DNA from: an uncultured Veillonella sp.
GTDB lineage: Bacteria; Bacillota; Negativicutes; Veillonellales; Veillonellaceae
Direction of reading: 5' to 3'
DNA: 64,000 nucleotides
NCBI RefSeq assembly: GCF_934230905.1
Contig: NZ_CAKQFJ010000001.1
Coordinates: 39,913-103,912 of the forward strand
Position numbers and translations under genes: made by a program
The notes under the pieces: model-generated
Told to the model about the DNA's origin: nothing
What the model saw: the letters and a program-made list of their open reading frames with translations, nothing else
The model's database searches: none
Shown: positions 9,052 through 18,134 of the stretch, one piece after another
How the letters are laid out: every line of letters starts with the position of its first letter
Position numbering within the stretch: the stretch's first letter is position 1

Positions 9052-10245
9052 ATGGATATTTCATGGAAGCGCATTATCTATTTGATTTGTGCTATACAAA
9101 TTGGTGCAGGCATTACCATTATTGGCGTGTTGTCATTTATACCTTTATATTTGGTGGACTTAGGGCTGACCAATCAAGGTGAGGCGGCTATGTGGGCTGG
9201 ACTTGTATCTGGTGTAACCCCTTGTATGGTTGCATTAAGTGCTCCTTTTTGGTCGCGAAAAGCGAACGAACTTGGACCACGGCGTGTTATGATGTTTATA
9301 CTTGCTACTCTGATGCTAGCTGTTGGTGCTTGTGGTTTTGCACAAACACCAAGCCAATTGTTAGTATTGCGTACATTACAAGGCTTGGTGGGTGGTTTTG
9401 TACCCATTGGACTTGGTATTATTGTATTAATAACACCAGAGGAACATGTTCCATGGGCAATGGGGCTATATCAAGCTTCCATGGTGATGGGCTTAGTCTT
9501 TGGTCCTCTCATGGGAGGATTAGCGGCTGACTTACTGGGCTATCGGGCTCCATTTTTTATGTTTTCCATATTATCTGGTTTGTGTTTATTAGGTATTTAT
9601 CTATTAATGCCTAATTTACAGCATACACATAAGGTGGACTCGAAGGAGTCACAATGGTCATTAATACAATCGTTTTTGTCCATACCTCGCGTTCGTTTGC
9701 TTGTAATCATGCAATTTTTATGTAATTTTGGTATTACTGGTATAGGCCCTATATTGCCGCTGTATATTAAACATTATATGCAGGTCAATGATGAGTTTGT
9801 AGCTACTATTGTAGGTATTATTATTTTTGGGGCTGGTTTGTTCAGTGCTTTGGCCTCTATTTCAATTGGTCGCTTAACTAAATGGATGTCTATGCCTCAC
9901 ATATTATTAACAGCAACCTGTGGTGTAGGTGGATTTTTTATCCTTCAATACCTTATGCCTAATGTGTGGAGCTTAGGTATATTTCGGACTATTGCAGGGT
10001 TCTTTATGGGATTTATCACTCCTATAGCCAATACTTTGATTTCGAAGGCGGTACCTAAAGAACGTCGAAGTATTGTATTTGGCGCTGTATCTAGTGTAGC
10101 TATGATGGGGAATGTATTGGGACCTATTATTAGTGGAATGATTGCCAATTGGTTTGGTTATGGTCTCGTCTTTTGGAGTACTGCGGGAATCTTTTTTTTA
10201 GCTGCTGTGTTTGTGTGGCGGTGCCTATTACGGGAGAGTATCTAG
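9052..10245 (+). CDS. MFS transporter, probable drug/metabolite efflux
   Basis: This 397-residue protein has about twelve hydrophobic segments and the DHA1-type layout. The loop 2-3 motif is partly kept (SRKANELGPRRVMM, residues about 67-80). A proline/glycine-rich motif C typical of exporters is at about 145-160 (MGLVFGPLMGGLAADLLG). The substrate cannot be read from the sequence. The ATG at 9052 has GAAGG upstream. The LysR gene 57 bp downstream is in the same direction and may control it. Family is firm, function tentative. Confidence 0.75.
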   Translation: MDISWKRIIYLICAIQIGAGITIIGVLSFIPLYLVDLGLTNQGEAAMWAGLVSGVTPCMVALSAPFWSRKANELGPRRVMMFILATLMLAVGACGFAQTPSQLLVLRTLQGLVGGFVPIGLGIIVLITPEEHVPWAMGLYQASMVMGLVFGPLMGGLAADLLGYRAPFFMFSILSGLCLLGIYLLMPNLQHTHKVDSKESQWSLIQSFLSIPRVRLLVIMQFLCNFGITGIGPILPLYIKHYMQVNDEFVATIVGIIIFGAGLFSALASISIGRLTKWMSMPHILLTATCGVGGFFILQYLMPNVWSLGIFRTIAGFFMGFITPIANTLISKAVPKERRSIVFGAVSSVAMMGNVLGPIISGMIANWFGYGLVFWSTAGIFFLAAVFVWRCLLRESI

Positions 10246-10302
10246 GGTTCTAGATAGTAATAGGTTTATTGTTTGAAATTATGTGTATAGAGAGAGTTTA
10301 TC

Positions 10303-11190
10303 ATGTTATTAAAACAATTGGAGTATTTTGTTTCTGTTGTAGAGCATAATAGTTTTACACAGGCTGCTTATGAAAATTATGTGTCGCAATCGGCTATTTC
10401 ACAACAAATTAAATCATTAGAGGCCAGTTTAGGTGTGCCATTAATGGTGCGTGAAAAACGGAGCTTTCATTTAACTCCTGCAGGAGAGTACTTATATCGT
10501 AATGGTAAACATATGATGCTACGAATTAAAAATTTGCAGGAGGAGACGGCACGTATTGGTAAGAATGAGCGGAAATATTTGCGTATTGGCTACTTAAATC
10601 GCTATAGTGGTATAGCATTACAACAAGCTTTAATGCGCACGACAAAGCGGTATCGTGATCTCGATGTGCGTATGTATAGTGGTAGTCATTCTGAGTTATA
10701 CCAGATGCTCGATGATAATTTAGTAGATATTATTTTTAATGATTATTGGCAAATGACAAATGACTACGATTTTAATAGTTATGCCATTAGTACAGCTACC
10801 GTTATAGCAGAGGTGCCGAAAGGCTATACAACAGAAGGCGCGGTGGAGCTTAAAGAGCTTCTGGATTTACCACTGATTCTGGTTTGTGATGAAGATCAAC
10901 GTCTGGATGAAGAAAATAATTATCGTAAATCTCTTGGGTTTGCTGGATCTTTTATACATGTTAAAAATCTAGAGGAAGCACGTTTTCTCGTTGCTGCTGG
11001 TCAAGGTATATTGTTAGTAGATCGATTTAAATATTTAGTAGATTCTATTCCTGGAATCGAACGTAAATGTATATTAAGTTATGGTAAGCCCATAGAAAGA
11101 GATTACTATTTTTATGTCAATGCACAGAATCTTAATACGTATGCAGAAGCATTTAAAGATATCTTTTTACAAGTATTAGATGAATTTTAA
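10303..11190 (+). CDS. LysR-family transcription regulator
   Basis: This 295-residue protein has an N-terminal winged helix-turn-helix (residues 1-60: MLLKQLEYFVSVVEHNSFTQ, then SQSAISQQIKSLEASLGVPL) and a C-terminal effector-binding domain of the periplasmic-binding-protein type. The effector is unknown. It follows the MFS gene and is convergent with the LysE-type exporter, so either may be a target; no clear T-N11-A operator was assigned. Confidence 0.88.
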   Translation: MLLKQLEYFVSVVEHNSFTQAAYENYVSQSAISQQIKSLEASLGVPLMVREKRSFHLTPAGEYLYRNGKHMMLRIKNLQEETARIGKNERKYLRIGYLNRYSGIALQQALMRTTKRYRDLDVRMYSGSHSELYQMLDDNLVDIIFNDYWQMTNDYDFNSYAISTATVIAEVPKGYTTEGAVELKELLDLPLILVCDEDQRLDEENNYRKSLGFAGSFIHVKNLEEARFLVAAGQGILLVDRFKYLVDSIPGIERKCILSYGKPIERDYYFYVNAQNLNTYAEAFKDIFLQVLDEF

Positions 11191-11212
11191 TTACAATTCT
11201 ATATAAAAATAA

Positions 11213-11288
11213 AAACAGGCATTTCTTGAAACTAGACTACTATAAAATGCAGTAATAAGCAGTAGTAGTTTTAAGAAATACCTGTTTT
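11213..11288. terminator. Long bidirectional terminator between LysR and LysE genes
   Basis: Outer arms AAACAGG/CCTGTTT plus inner pairing ATTTCTT...AAGAAAT and ACTACTA...AGTAGT form a long imperfect stem with A and T runs on either side. It serves both convergent genes. Confidence 0.75.
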
Positions 11289-11309
11289 GTGTTTATGTGG
11301 ATGATATCA

Positions 11310-11918
11310 TTACGATATCATCATTATGATTCCATCATAGATAAGCTTTACGCCGTATATGATTAATATGGACCCACAAGCGCGATTAATCCATACTAAA
11401 TGAGATATTTTGATTTTCTTTGCAAGAAGGTATATGACTCCCGCTAAAAAGCCAAACCAGATGGGTGTCATCGCGAGGAATCCAAAGAAGAAGTGATAGA
11501 TGCTTTCAGCAGGAATATTAGCGCGAAAGGCGCCGAGCATCATGGAGGCATCGATGACGGCCTTTGGATTGCCCCATGTAACGAGGAGAGCCATTAACAG
11601 AATGTTTTTGATGGGGATATTCGTATCAACCTTTTTGAGAGAAGGTGTAGCCTTAAATGTTTTATATCCCATGTAGGCTACGAGTATGCCGCCTGCAATC
11701 AGAATAATCAGCTTAAAGAATGGCCATGTTTCGAGCAAAGCTCCTATACCATAAAAGGCCGCTGTACTCAAGGTCATATCGAATAGACCAATGATGGTGA
11801 TGGTCAACAGAATACGTGGCAATGGTTGGACGAGGGCCGTGTTGATGATATATAGATTTTGCATTCCAATCGGTGCAAACGAGGCGAGACCTACTAATAA
11901 ACCTTGTAAAAAGTACAT
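11310..11918 (-). CDS. LysE-family amino-acid exporter
   Basis: This 202-residue protein has about six membrane helices. Its N-terminus, MYFLQGLLVGLASFAPIGMQNLYIIN, is typical of LysE/ArgO exporters of basic amino acids (ArgO-like proteins share GMQN...). VTWGNPKAVIDA at about residues 115-126 is another family signature. Substrate is inferred only. The start is preceded by AAAAGGGGA on the minus strand. Confidence 0.8.
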   Translation of the reverse strand: MYFLQGLLVGLASFAPIGMQNLYIINTALVQPLPRILLTITIIGLFDMTLSTAAFYGIGALLETWPFFKLIILIAGGILVAYMGYKTFKATPSLKKVDTNIPIKNILLMALLVTWGNPKAVIDASMMLGAFRANIPAESIYHFFFGFLAMTPIWFGFLAGVIYLLAKKIKISHLVWINRACGSILIIYGVKLIYDGIIMMIS

Positions 11919-11965
11919 ACAATCCCCTTTTTATTGATGTATATAATGTAAATTTATATGATTAA

Positions 11966-12020
11966 TAAAAGAATAGATCCCCATACAGTGTGTTATACAC
12001 ACTATATAGAAATCTATTCT
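11966..12020 (-). terminator. Terminator of the YeiH-type gene
   Basis: Read on the minus strand, AGAATAGAT...AGTGTGT pairs with ACACACT...ATCTATTCT, then TTTT follows at about 11970-11966. Confidence 0.75.
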
Positions 12021-12045
12021 GTCTTAAATCTATCTTTAGTTTATT

Positions 12046-13092
12046 CTACCATAAACCGATGACATGTTGCATCCCTAGGCTGACTAGAGCGATACAAATC
12101 CAACAAGCAGCGCCTAATGCAAGTGCACTGCCACCAGATTTGATGAGCTTAATAAGATTGGTGTTAAGCCCAATAGCAACCATGGCCATGGTAATGAAGT
12201 ATTTAGATACGGTTTTGAATATATCTAAGAAATGAATATCTACGTTAGCGTAGGATAATATTGTTGTAATAAGAGAGCAAATTACAAAGTAGAGTACGAA
12301 TTTAGGGAAGATAGCTGTGATGTTAACGGATTCTGCGTTTTCACTGGCTTTAGCAGCCTGTTTTGTTTTGTATACTTGATAGCTAGCAAGTCCTAAACAA
12401 ATAGGGATAATCGCTAATGTACGTGTTAACTTAACGATGGTAGCATATTCAAGAACCTGTGTACCAGTGCCTTTCATACTATCCCATACAGCAGCTGTTG
12501 CTGTTACAGAGGATGTGTCGTTAACAGCAGTACCTGCAAATAGGCCAAAGCCCATATTAGACAATCCAATAGCATCGCCAAGAGGTGGGAATACAAAGGC
12601 TGCAACTACGTTGAAGAAGAAGACAACAGAAATCGCTTGGGCAATATCTTGATCGCTAGCTTTCACAACAGGCGCTGCGGCAGCAATGGCACTGCCACCA
12701 CAAATCGACGAACCAACGCCGATTAATACGGCTGTATTAGAATCAATATGTGTAGCCTTAAATATAATGAAAGATACAATAAGCGATGTAGCAATGGTGG
12801 AGATGATAACTGGCAAAGAAACCCAACCTACATGTAATACTTGTGTGATATTAAGCCCGAAGCCGAGAAGGATAACAGCCCATTGTAGAATTTTTTTGGA
12901 AGTGAATCCGATACCGGCACCTGTTTTTTCTCGTTTCCAAGATGTGAATAAAGAACCAATAATAATACCGAGAATAATTGCAAAAATTGGACTGCCGATA
13001 AAATGGAAATATTGTCCTAATAGCCAACATGGAATAGCCAGGATTGCACAGAGCAAAATGCCTGGTAGTGTTTTTGCATTGATACCCATCAT
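12046..13092 (-). CDS. YeiH/UPF0324-family membrane protein (putative sulfate/anion exporter)
   Basis: This 348-residue protein has about ten membrane helices. Family features are GVGSSICGGSAIAAAAPVVKA (about residues 125-145) and GTAVNDTSSVTATAAV (about 190-205), both hallmarks of the YeiH/PSE family. The transported anion has not been established for most members. Two adjacent ATGs (13092, 13089) follow GAGGAGG. A striking nested inverted repeat lies 18 to 95 bases upstream of the start. Confidence 0.8.
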   Translation of the reverse strand: MMGINAKTLPGILLCAILAIPCWLLGQYFHFIGSPIFAIILGIIIGSLFTSWKREKTGAGIGFTSKKILQWAVILLGFGLNITQVLHVGWVSLPVIISTIATSLIVSFIIFKATHIDSNTAVLIGVGSSICGGSAIAAAAPVVKASDQDIAQAISVVFFFNVVAAFVFPPLGDAIGLSNMGFGLFAGTAVNDTSSVTATAAVWDSMKGTGTQVLEYATIVKLTRTLAIIPICLGLASYQVYKTKQAAKASENAESVNITAIFPKFVLYFVICSLITTILSYANVDIHFLDIFKTVSKYFITMAMVAIGLNTNLIKLIKSGGSALALGAACWICIALVSLGMQHVIGLW

Positions 13093-13109
13093 AAAACCTC
13101 CTCATAGTA

Positions 13110-13187
13110 CTTACTTATGGTACATGTATCCTGTGGTATCGCGCAGGATGTATAAATAAACTACAATTTAATAGTACCATAAGTAAG
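13110..13187 (-). promoter_or_regulatory. Nested inverted repeat in the yeiH-type leader
   Basis: Perfect 14-bp arms CTTACTTATGGTAC (13110-13123) and GTACCATAAGTAAG (13174-13187) enclose a second hairpin, ATCCTG...CAGGAT (about 13128-13148). It ends about 11 bases from the GAGGAGG ribosome binding site. It has no T-run, so it is more likely an operator or a leader structure than a terminator. Confidence 0.5.
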
Positions 13188-13325
13188 GGAATTAATCGAG
13201 GGTATTGTATCTTACGGAGAAACTTTATATAATCAAATATAGGATAATTATGCTTAATGAAGTATGATTCCTATTCATATAAGTAGAGAACAGCAAAATG
13301 TCTCATAGAATATGCGAGGTGCATT

Positions 13326-13871
13326 ATGATTGATATTAATGGTATTGTTGAAAAAAATAAGGAATATGTAGCAAAACATCCAGAACTTGCTCAAAAGGGA
13401 TTGACGAGTCATCCTACGAAAAAGTTAGCCATCGTAACGTGTATGGATACACGTTTAGTGGGCATGCTTGAAGAATCTTTGGGCTTTGAACGAGGTGAAA
13501 TCATTACAATTAAGACAGCTGGTAATAGCGTTACACAACCGATTGATAATATCGTTCAAAGCTTACTTGTGTCTACGTATGGTATGGGTATTGAAGATGT
13601 ACTTGTTATTGGCCATGAAAACTGTGGTATGATTGATTTTTCTGCAGAACAATTTATGGAAGCTATGAAAGCTAAAGGTATTAATGAAGATGCTATTCGT
13701 ATGATTGAACCAGGTCTAATCGATTGGATGGATCGTTTCCATATTTCTGAAGAAAATGTACGATATACTGTAAAATTCTTGCGTCATCATCCACTATTCC
13801 CAAGAGGCATGGGATTCTATGGGGGGATGATGGATCCTGATACAGGGGAATTCCGTTATATTGAGGTTTAA
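13326..13871 (+). CDS. Beta-class carbonic anhydrase-like protein
   Basis: This 181-residue cytoplasmic enzyme of the beta-carbonic anhydrase family would interconvert CO2 and bicarbonate. Zinc ligands are visible as Cys39 (in TCMDTRL), His97 and Cys100 (GHENCGM), with the Asp41-Arg43 dyad intact. The short form resembles the mycobacterial Rv1284 type. GAGGTG precedes the ATG at 13326. It stands alone, with an unusual hairpin downstream. Confidence 0.85.
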   Translation: MIDINGIVEKNKEYVAKHPELAQKGLTSHPTKKLAIVTCMDTRLVGMLEESLGFERGEIITIKTAGNSVTQPIDNIVQSLLVSTYGMGIEDVLVIGHENCGMIDFSAEQFMEAMKAKGINEDAIRMIEPGLIDWMDRFHISEENVRYTVKFLRHHPLFPRGMGFYGGMMDPDTGEFRYIEV

Positions 13872-13911
13872 TTATTTACTCGATGTGTCCCTATTACAAT
13901 TTTACATTTAG

Positions 13912-14013
13912 GTTATCAAGAGCCGCTCATACTCTCTCGCTCCACCGGCCGGGTCTGTTCCTATGGAACAGGGCCAAAGTCGCTGCGAGGGTATGAGCGG
14001 CTCTTGCTATAAC
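13912..14013. repeat. Long hairpin with conserved CTCCA...AAGTCG core, copy 1
   Basis: The outer stem runs from about 13912 to 13939 (CAAGAGCCGCTCATAC and flanks) and pairs with 13985-14013 (GTATGAGCGGCTCTTG). In the loop is CTCCACCGGCCGGGTCTG...GGGCCAAAGTCG (13940-13982). The same core, in a different stem, occurs at 56748-56840, and its ends recur at 39898-39956. It lies just after the carbonic anhydrase gene. Confidence 0.7.
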
Positions 14014-14182
14014 TGTAGATATAAATTAGGTCCCATCGAGTTACATATACATCCAAAGGAAGGCCAAAGTCCCTGTGGAAAGGGACCCTCTATTTCTATG
14101 TGTTTTGCATGTAAACTAGTCTCATCGGAGTAATCTTAGCACCTCAATGTAGCGGGATTCCTTTGTATGTATTACAGTTGGA
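14014..14182. other. Gene-free stretch with a degenerate copy of the repeat core
   Basis: No gene is seen between the hairpin and the bio promoter. GGAAGGCCAAAGTCCCTG at about 14070-14087 shares GGCCAAAGTC with the conserved repeat core, and the surrounding bases are only loosely complementary. It may be a decayed copy. Confidence 0.3.
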
Positions 14183-14256
14183 TTGTTAACTTTAAAGGGT
14201 TTTGTATAGTTGACTGTTGTGGTTGTAGGATTTATACTGTAATTGAATTGTCAACT
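14183..14256 (+). promoter_or_regulatory. bioDA promoter with BirA-like operator half-sites
   Basis: TTGACT (14210-14215), a 17-base spacer and TATACT (14233-14238) form a good sigma-A-type promoter. Overlapping it are TTGTTAAC (14183-14190), GTTGACTG (14209-14216) and TTGTCAAC (14248-14255). These resemble the TTGTTAAC/GTTAACAA halves of Bacillus-type BirA operators, though spacing differs from the 15 bp of B. subtilis. Biotin-responsive repression is inferred. Confidence 0.5.
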
Positions 14257-14310
14257 GACTATATATGGAAAGTTGTTAATACTGATTCGATATGGTAAAG
14301 AGGTGCTTGT

Positions 14311-15063
14311 ATGAAACAGTTAGGTGTATCCATTATTGGTACGGATACAGATGTAGGTAAAACGTTTATCACAGGTTTACTTGGTGCATTGGCCGTGGAT
14401 GATGGCTTTGATGTGGGTATGGTTAAACCTGTATCGTCTAGTGCTGTGCCATTTTCTCAATGTGTAACGATGGATGAAGATGAAATGTGTGTGGGCCTTG
14501 AAAGTAAGGATGCTACCTATTTGATGCAGTCTGTAGGTATTCCTGAATCTCGTCGTCATGAGGTAAATCCTATTGCATTAGCTGGTGACTATTCCCCACG
14601 TTTAGCGGCAGAATTGGCGGGTGTGGACATTGATTACTCAGAGGTTGTAGACCATGTAAAAACGGTTGTGGCACAGCATGACATTACATTTGTAGAGGGT
14701 GCTGGTGGCATTACAACGCCTCTTACAAAAGATATTACATTTACCAATCTTATGAAAGATATTGCCTATCCAGCTATACTTGTAGCTGATGGCCGCTTGG
14801 GTTCTATTAATCGTGTTGTTCTTACTTATGAGTATGCTAAGCAGCATCATATTGAAGTCAAAGGTATTATTGTTAATGATACGACTGTAGTAGATCCATT
14901 TTTATTAAAGACTAATATTGAAGATATGACACGCTATACTGGGATTCCTGTGTTAGGTGTAGTTCCTCCATATCAAGGTCCTAATCAAGATCGTATCAAA
15001 CTTGGATGGGGACGTTTTTTTATAGATTCGGCTAAGATTTGGCATGCTCTATGGGGCATTTAG
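14311..15063 (+). CDS. bioD: Dethiobiotin synthetase BioD
   Basis: This enzyme closes the ureido ring of biotin: 7,8-diaminopelargonate + CO2 + ATP gives dethiobiotin. It has 250 residues. The P-loop is GTDTDVGKTF at residues about 10-19, VKPVSS follows at about 39-44, and VEGAGGITTPL at about 129-139 is the family's second signature. It is slightly longer than the usual 225 or so because of an insert around residues 50-70. GAGGTG lies upstream of the ATG. bioA follows after 49 bases; bioB, bioF and bioC/H are not in the window. Confidence 0.93.
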   Translation: MKQLGVSIIGTDTDVGKTFITGLLGALAVDDGFDVGMVKPVSSSAVPFSQCVTMDEDEMCVGLESKDATYLMQSVGIPESRRHEVNPIALAGDYSPRLAAELAGVDIDYSEVVDHVKTVVAQHDITFVEGAGGITTPLTKDITFTNLMKDIAYPAILVADGRLGSINRVVLTYEYAKQHHIEVKGIIVNDTTVVDPFLLKTNIEDMTRYTGIPVLGVVPPYQGPNQDRIKLGWGRFFIDSAKIWHALWGI

Positions 15064-15112
15064 AAAACTATAAATATATGTATAAATGTATAGAGTTTAC
15101 GTATGAGGTGTT

Positions 15113-16504
15113 ATGATGGCAGAGAAACAACTTTCACAAATCGCACAATGGGACCATGAATTCGTGTGGCATCCATTTACACAAATGCAAGATTGGTTAG
15201 AGCAAGAACCTGTAGTTATTGAACGTGGTGAAGGCGTTTATTTAATTGATGATAAGGGCAAGAAATATTATGACGGTGTTTCCTCTTTGTGGGTTAATAT
15301 TCATGGTCATAATCATCCAGTTCTTAATCAAGCGTTGAAAGATCAAGTGGATAAGATTGCTCATAGTACATTACTTGGTTTGGTGAGCCCTCCGTCAGCT
15401 CAACTATGTAAAGAGTTGGTAGAGCTCGCACCAGAAGGGTTAGAGAAGGTATTCTTATCTGATGATGGTAGTACAGCAATAGAAGTTGCTATCAAAATGG
15501 CATATCAATATCGTCAACAAGTAGGGCAAACCAAGAAAACTAAATTTATTGCTCTTAATGCAGGTTATCATGGGGATACATTAGGTACAGTATCAGTAGG
15601 TGGCATTCAATTATTCCACCAAGTATTCCATAATTTATTGTTTAAACCTTTGACTTTGCCAAGCCCTGGTGTATACCGTGATGTAGCAGATCGCGATAAA
15701 GCGTTTGAGGAATCGTTAGCTGAACTTGAACGCATCCTTAACGAAGAAGGAGATGAAATTACCGCTCTTGTTATGGAACCATTAGTACAAGCTGCTGCGG
15801 GTATGCTTGTTATGCCTCATGGTTATTTGAAACGTGTACGAGAATTAACGGCTAAACATGATGTATTCCTCATAGTTGATGAAGTAGCCACCGGTTTTGG
15901 TCGTACCGGTACATTCTTTGCTTGTGAACATGAAGGTGTATCTCCAGATTTTATGACCTTGTCTAAAGGTATTACAGGTGGGTATTTACCATTGGCGGCC
16001 ACTTTGACTACCAAACGCGTATTTGATGCATTCCTTGGCAGTTTTGAAGAAAAGAAAACGTTCTATCATGGTCATTCTTACACCGGTAATGCGTTAGCTT
16101 GCGCTGTGGCGTTGGCTTCGTTAAAGGTGTTCCGTGATGAAAAAGTGATTGAAGGATTGCCTAAGAAAATTGAAGCTTTTACAAAGGCTCTTAAACCAAT
16201 CGAACAGTTACAACATGTAAAAGAAGTACGTCAACGAGGTCTTATTGTAGGCATTGAACTTGAAAAGGATGTCGCTACTCATGAAGCCTATCGTCCCAAT
16301 GATGCGGTAGGTGCGAAAGTAGCTGTTCTTGCTCGTGAACAAGGTCTTATTTGTCGACCTATTGGTGATGTTGTTATTCTTATGCCACCATTGGCTTCTA
16401 CTGTAGAACAACTTGAAGATATGGTTCGTATTGTAGGTGAAAGCATTAAAAAAGCCACAGAAGAAGAAGGTGTATTAGAAGATTTAAAACCAATTATCTT
16501 ATAA
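15113..16504 (+). CDS. bioA: Adenosylmethionine-8-amino-7-oxononanoate aminotransferase BioA
   Basis: This PLP enzyme makes 7,8-diaminopelargonate from KAPA, the step before BioD. It has 463 residues. WHPFTQMQDW near the N-terminus is typical of BioA. Other motifs are GSTAIEVAIKMAYQY, YHGDTLGTVSVGG, VDEVATGFGRTG (Asp contacts the PLP ring nitrogen) and LSKGITGGYLP (the Schiff-base Lys). Two ATGs, 15113 and 15116, follow GAGGTG; the second has the better spacing. It is transcribed with bioD. Confidence 0.94.
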   Translation: MMAEKQLSQIAQWDHEFVWHPFTQMQDWLEQEPVVIERGEGVYLIDDKGKKYYDGVSSLWVNIHGHNHPVLNQALKDQVDKIAHSTLLGLVSPPSAQLCKELVELAPEGLEKVFLSDDGSTAIEVAIKMAYQYRQQVGQTKKTKFIALNAGYHGDTLGTVSVGGIQLFHQVFHNLLFKPLTLPSPGVYRDVADRDKAFEESLAELERILNEEGDEITALVMEPLVQAAAGMLVMPHGYLKRVRELTAKHDVFLIVDEVATGFGRTGTFFACEHEGVSPDFMTLSKGITGGYLPLAATLTTKRVFDAFLGSFEEKKTFYHGHSYTGNALACAVALASLKVFRDEKVIEGLPKKIEAFTKALKPIEQLQHVKEVRQRGLIVGIELEKDVATHEAYRPNDAVGAKVAVLAREQGLICRPIGDVVILMPPLASTVEQLEDMVRIVGESIKKATEEEGVLEDLKPIIL

Positions 16505-16622
16505 TGGTTGGGTTTTCTTGATGACTGTAAACTATTTTCTATATATTCTCAAAATACGATGATTGTATTGCCTGTCTATGATACTATATATATAAGCATA
16601 TAAATTCAAAGGAGGTCATCGT

Positions 16623-17963
16623 ATGGACATTTATGTAGTTATGCAAGTCATTATTTTGTTCGGTGCCATCTTCTTAGGTGTACGACTGGGCGGAATGGGC
16701 ATCGGTTATGCTGGAGGACTTGGTGTTGTATTGTTGAGTTTGGGCATGGGCATGTTCCCTGGACAAATCCCTTGGGACGTTATTCTTATTATCATGTCTG
16801 CTATCGCAGCAATTTGTGCGTTGCAATTGGCGGGCGGGTTAGATTATTTGGTGCGCATTGCGGAAAATATTCTACGTAAGAATCCTAAACACATCAATTA
16901 TTTAGCACCAACGGTTACGTATTTCTTAACAATTTTAGCTGGTACAGGCCATACAGCTTTCTCTATGATTCCAGTTATTGTAGAGGTTGCAAAAAGTGAG
17001 AATATTAAGCCTTCTGTACCATTATCTATTGCTGTGGTAGCTAGCCAAATCGGTATTACAGCTAGTCCTGTATCTGCTGCTGTTGTAGCTATGAGTGGGT
17101 TTCTCGAACCATTTGGTGTAAACTATCCAACACTGCTTGCGATTTGCATTTCGACAACCTTTGTTGCGGTTATGATTACAGCATTTATCATGTCTACCTT
17201 CGCAAATAATGATTTGTCTTCTGACCCTGTTTACCAAGAACGTTTGGCAGCAGGACATGTGGCTCCACCTCGAGAAAAAAGCGTTGATTTTCATTTGAAA
17301 CCAGGCGCTAAAAAATCTGTCTTGATTTTCTTAATTGGTATTATTTGTATCGTATTCTATGCAACTGCTATTTCTAAAAATATTGGTATTATCTCACCAG
17401 TTATATTTGGCCGAAATGATGCGATTATCGGTTTCATGATGATTATTGCAGCTGCTATTACCTTCTTCTGTAAATTAGATACAGCACAACTTGTGAATAC
17501 AAGTACATTTAAATCTGGTTTATCTGCTTGTGTATGTGTACTTGGTGTAGCCTGGTTAGGGGATACTTTTGTAAAAGGTCATATTCCTGAAATCAAAGCA
17601 CTTGCATCAAGTATGGTAATAGCTTATCCATTTTTGTTAGCTGTAGCATTCTTTTTTGCTAGTACACTTTTGTATAGTCAAGCGGCAACTACACAAGCTT
17701 TAGTGCCAGCTGTAATTTTAGCATTAGGTATTACACCAGAAAATACAGGATCTGTATATATCATCATCGCGTCTTTTGCGGCAGTATCTGCACTTTTCGT
17801 ATTGCCAACGTATCCAACATTGTTGGGGGCTGTGCAAATGGATGATACTGGATCGACTCGAATTGGTAATCTCGTATTTAACCATCCATTCTTCATTCCT
17901 GGCGTACTGGCTATTGCGATTTCCGTAGCACTTGGTTTTATTGTGGCACCATTCATGTTGTAA
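16623..17963 (+). CDS. Anaerobic C4-dicarboxylate transporter, DcuA/DcuB family
   Basis: This 446-residue inner-membrane protein exchanges or takes up fumarate, malate, aspartate or succinate. The N-terminus (VVMQVIILFGAIFLGVRLGGMGIG), the AGTGHTAFSMIPVI segment (about residues 98-111) and IGITASPVSAAVVAMSG (about 140-156) are clear family marks. AAAGGAGG supports the start. In an organism that makes propionate through succinate from lactate and malate, such a carrier would feed or vent dicarboxylates. DcuA and DcuB cannot be separated here. Confidence 0.92.
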   Translation: MDIYVVMQVIILFGAIFLGVRLGGMGIGYAGGLGVVLLSLGMGMFPGQIPWDVILIIMSAIAAICALQLAGGLDYLVRIAENILRKNPKHINYLAPTVTYFLTILAGTGHTAFSMIPVIVEVAKSENIKPSVPLSIAVVASQIGITASPVSAAVVAMSGFLEPFGVNYPTLLAICISTTFVAVMITAFIMSTFANNDLSSDPVYQERLAAGHVAPPREKSVDFHLKPGAKKSVLIFLIGIICIVFYATAISKNIGIISPVIFGRNDAIIGFMMIIAAAITFFCKLDTAQLVNTSTFKSGLSACVCVLGVAWLGDTFVKGHIPEIKALASSMVIAYPFLLAVAFFFASTLLYSQAATTQALVPAVILALGITPENTGSVYIIIASFAAVSALFVLPTYPTLLGAVQMDDTGSTRIGNLVFNHPFFIPGVLAIAISVALGFIVAPFML

Positions 17964-18000
17964 TTGGTGAAAGCTTATAAAACTCTATAATGTATTTATA

Positions 18001-18040
18001 AACAGGGCATAGTTCATTTGAAACTATGCCCTGTTTAATT
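18001..18040 (+). terminator. Terminator after the Dcu gene
   Basis: AACAGGGCATAGTT pairs with AACTATGCCCTGTT around a short loop, with TTTAATTTT following. Confidence 0.85.
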
Positions 18041-18134
18041 TTATGCAATAGATACATGGTGAGAAAAATGGTATAATATGTATAAGAGAGGGATACATAT
18101 AGTGTGGTAGAGAAAGATTATATAGGAGCCTATT

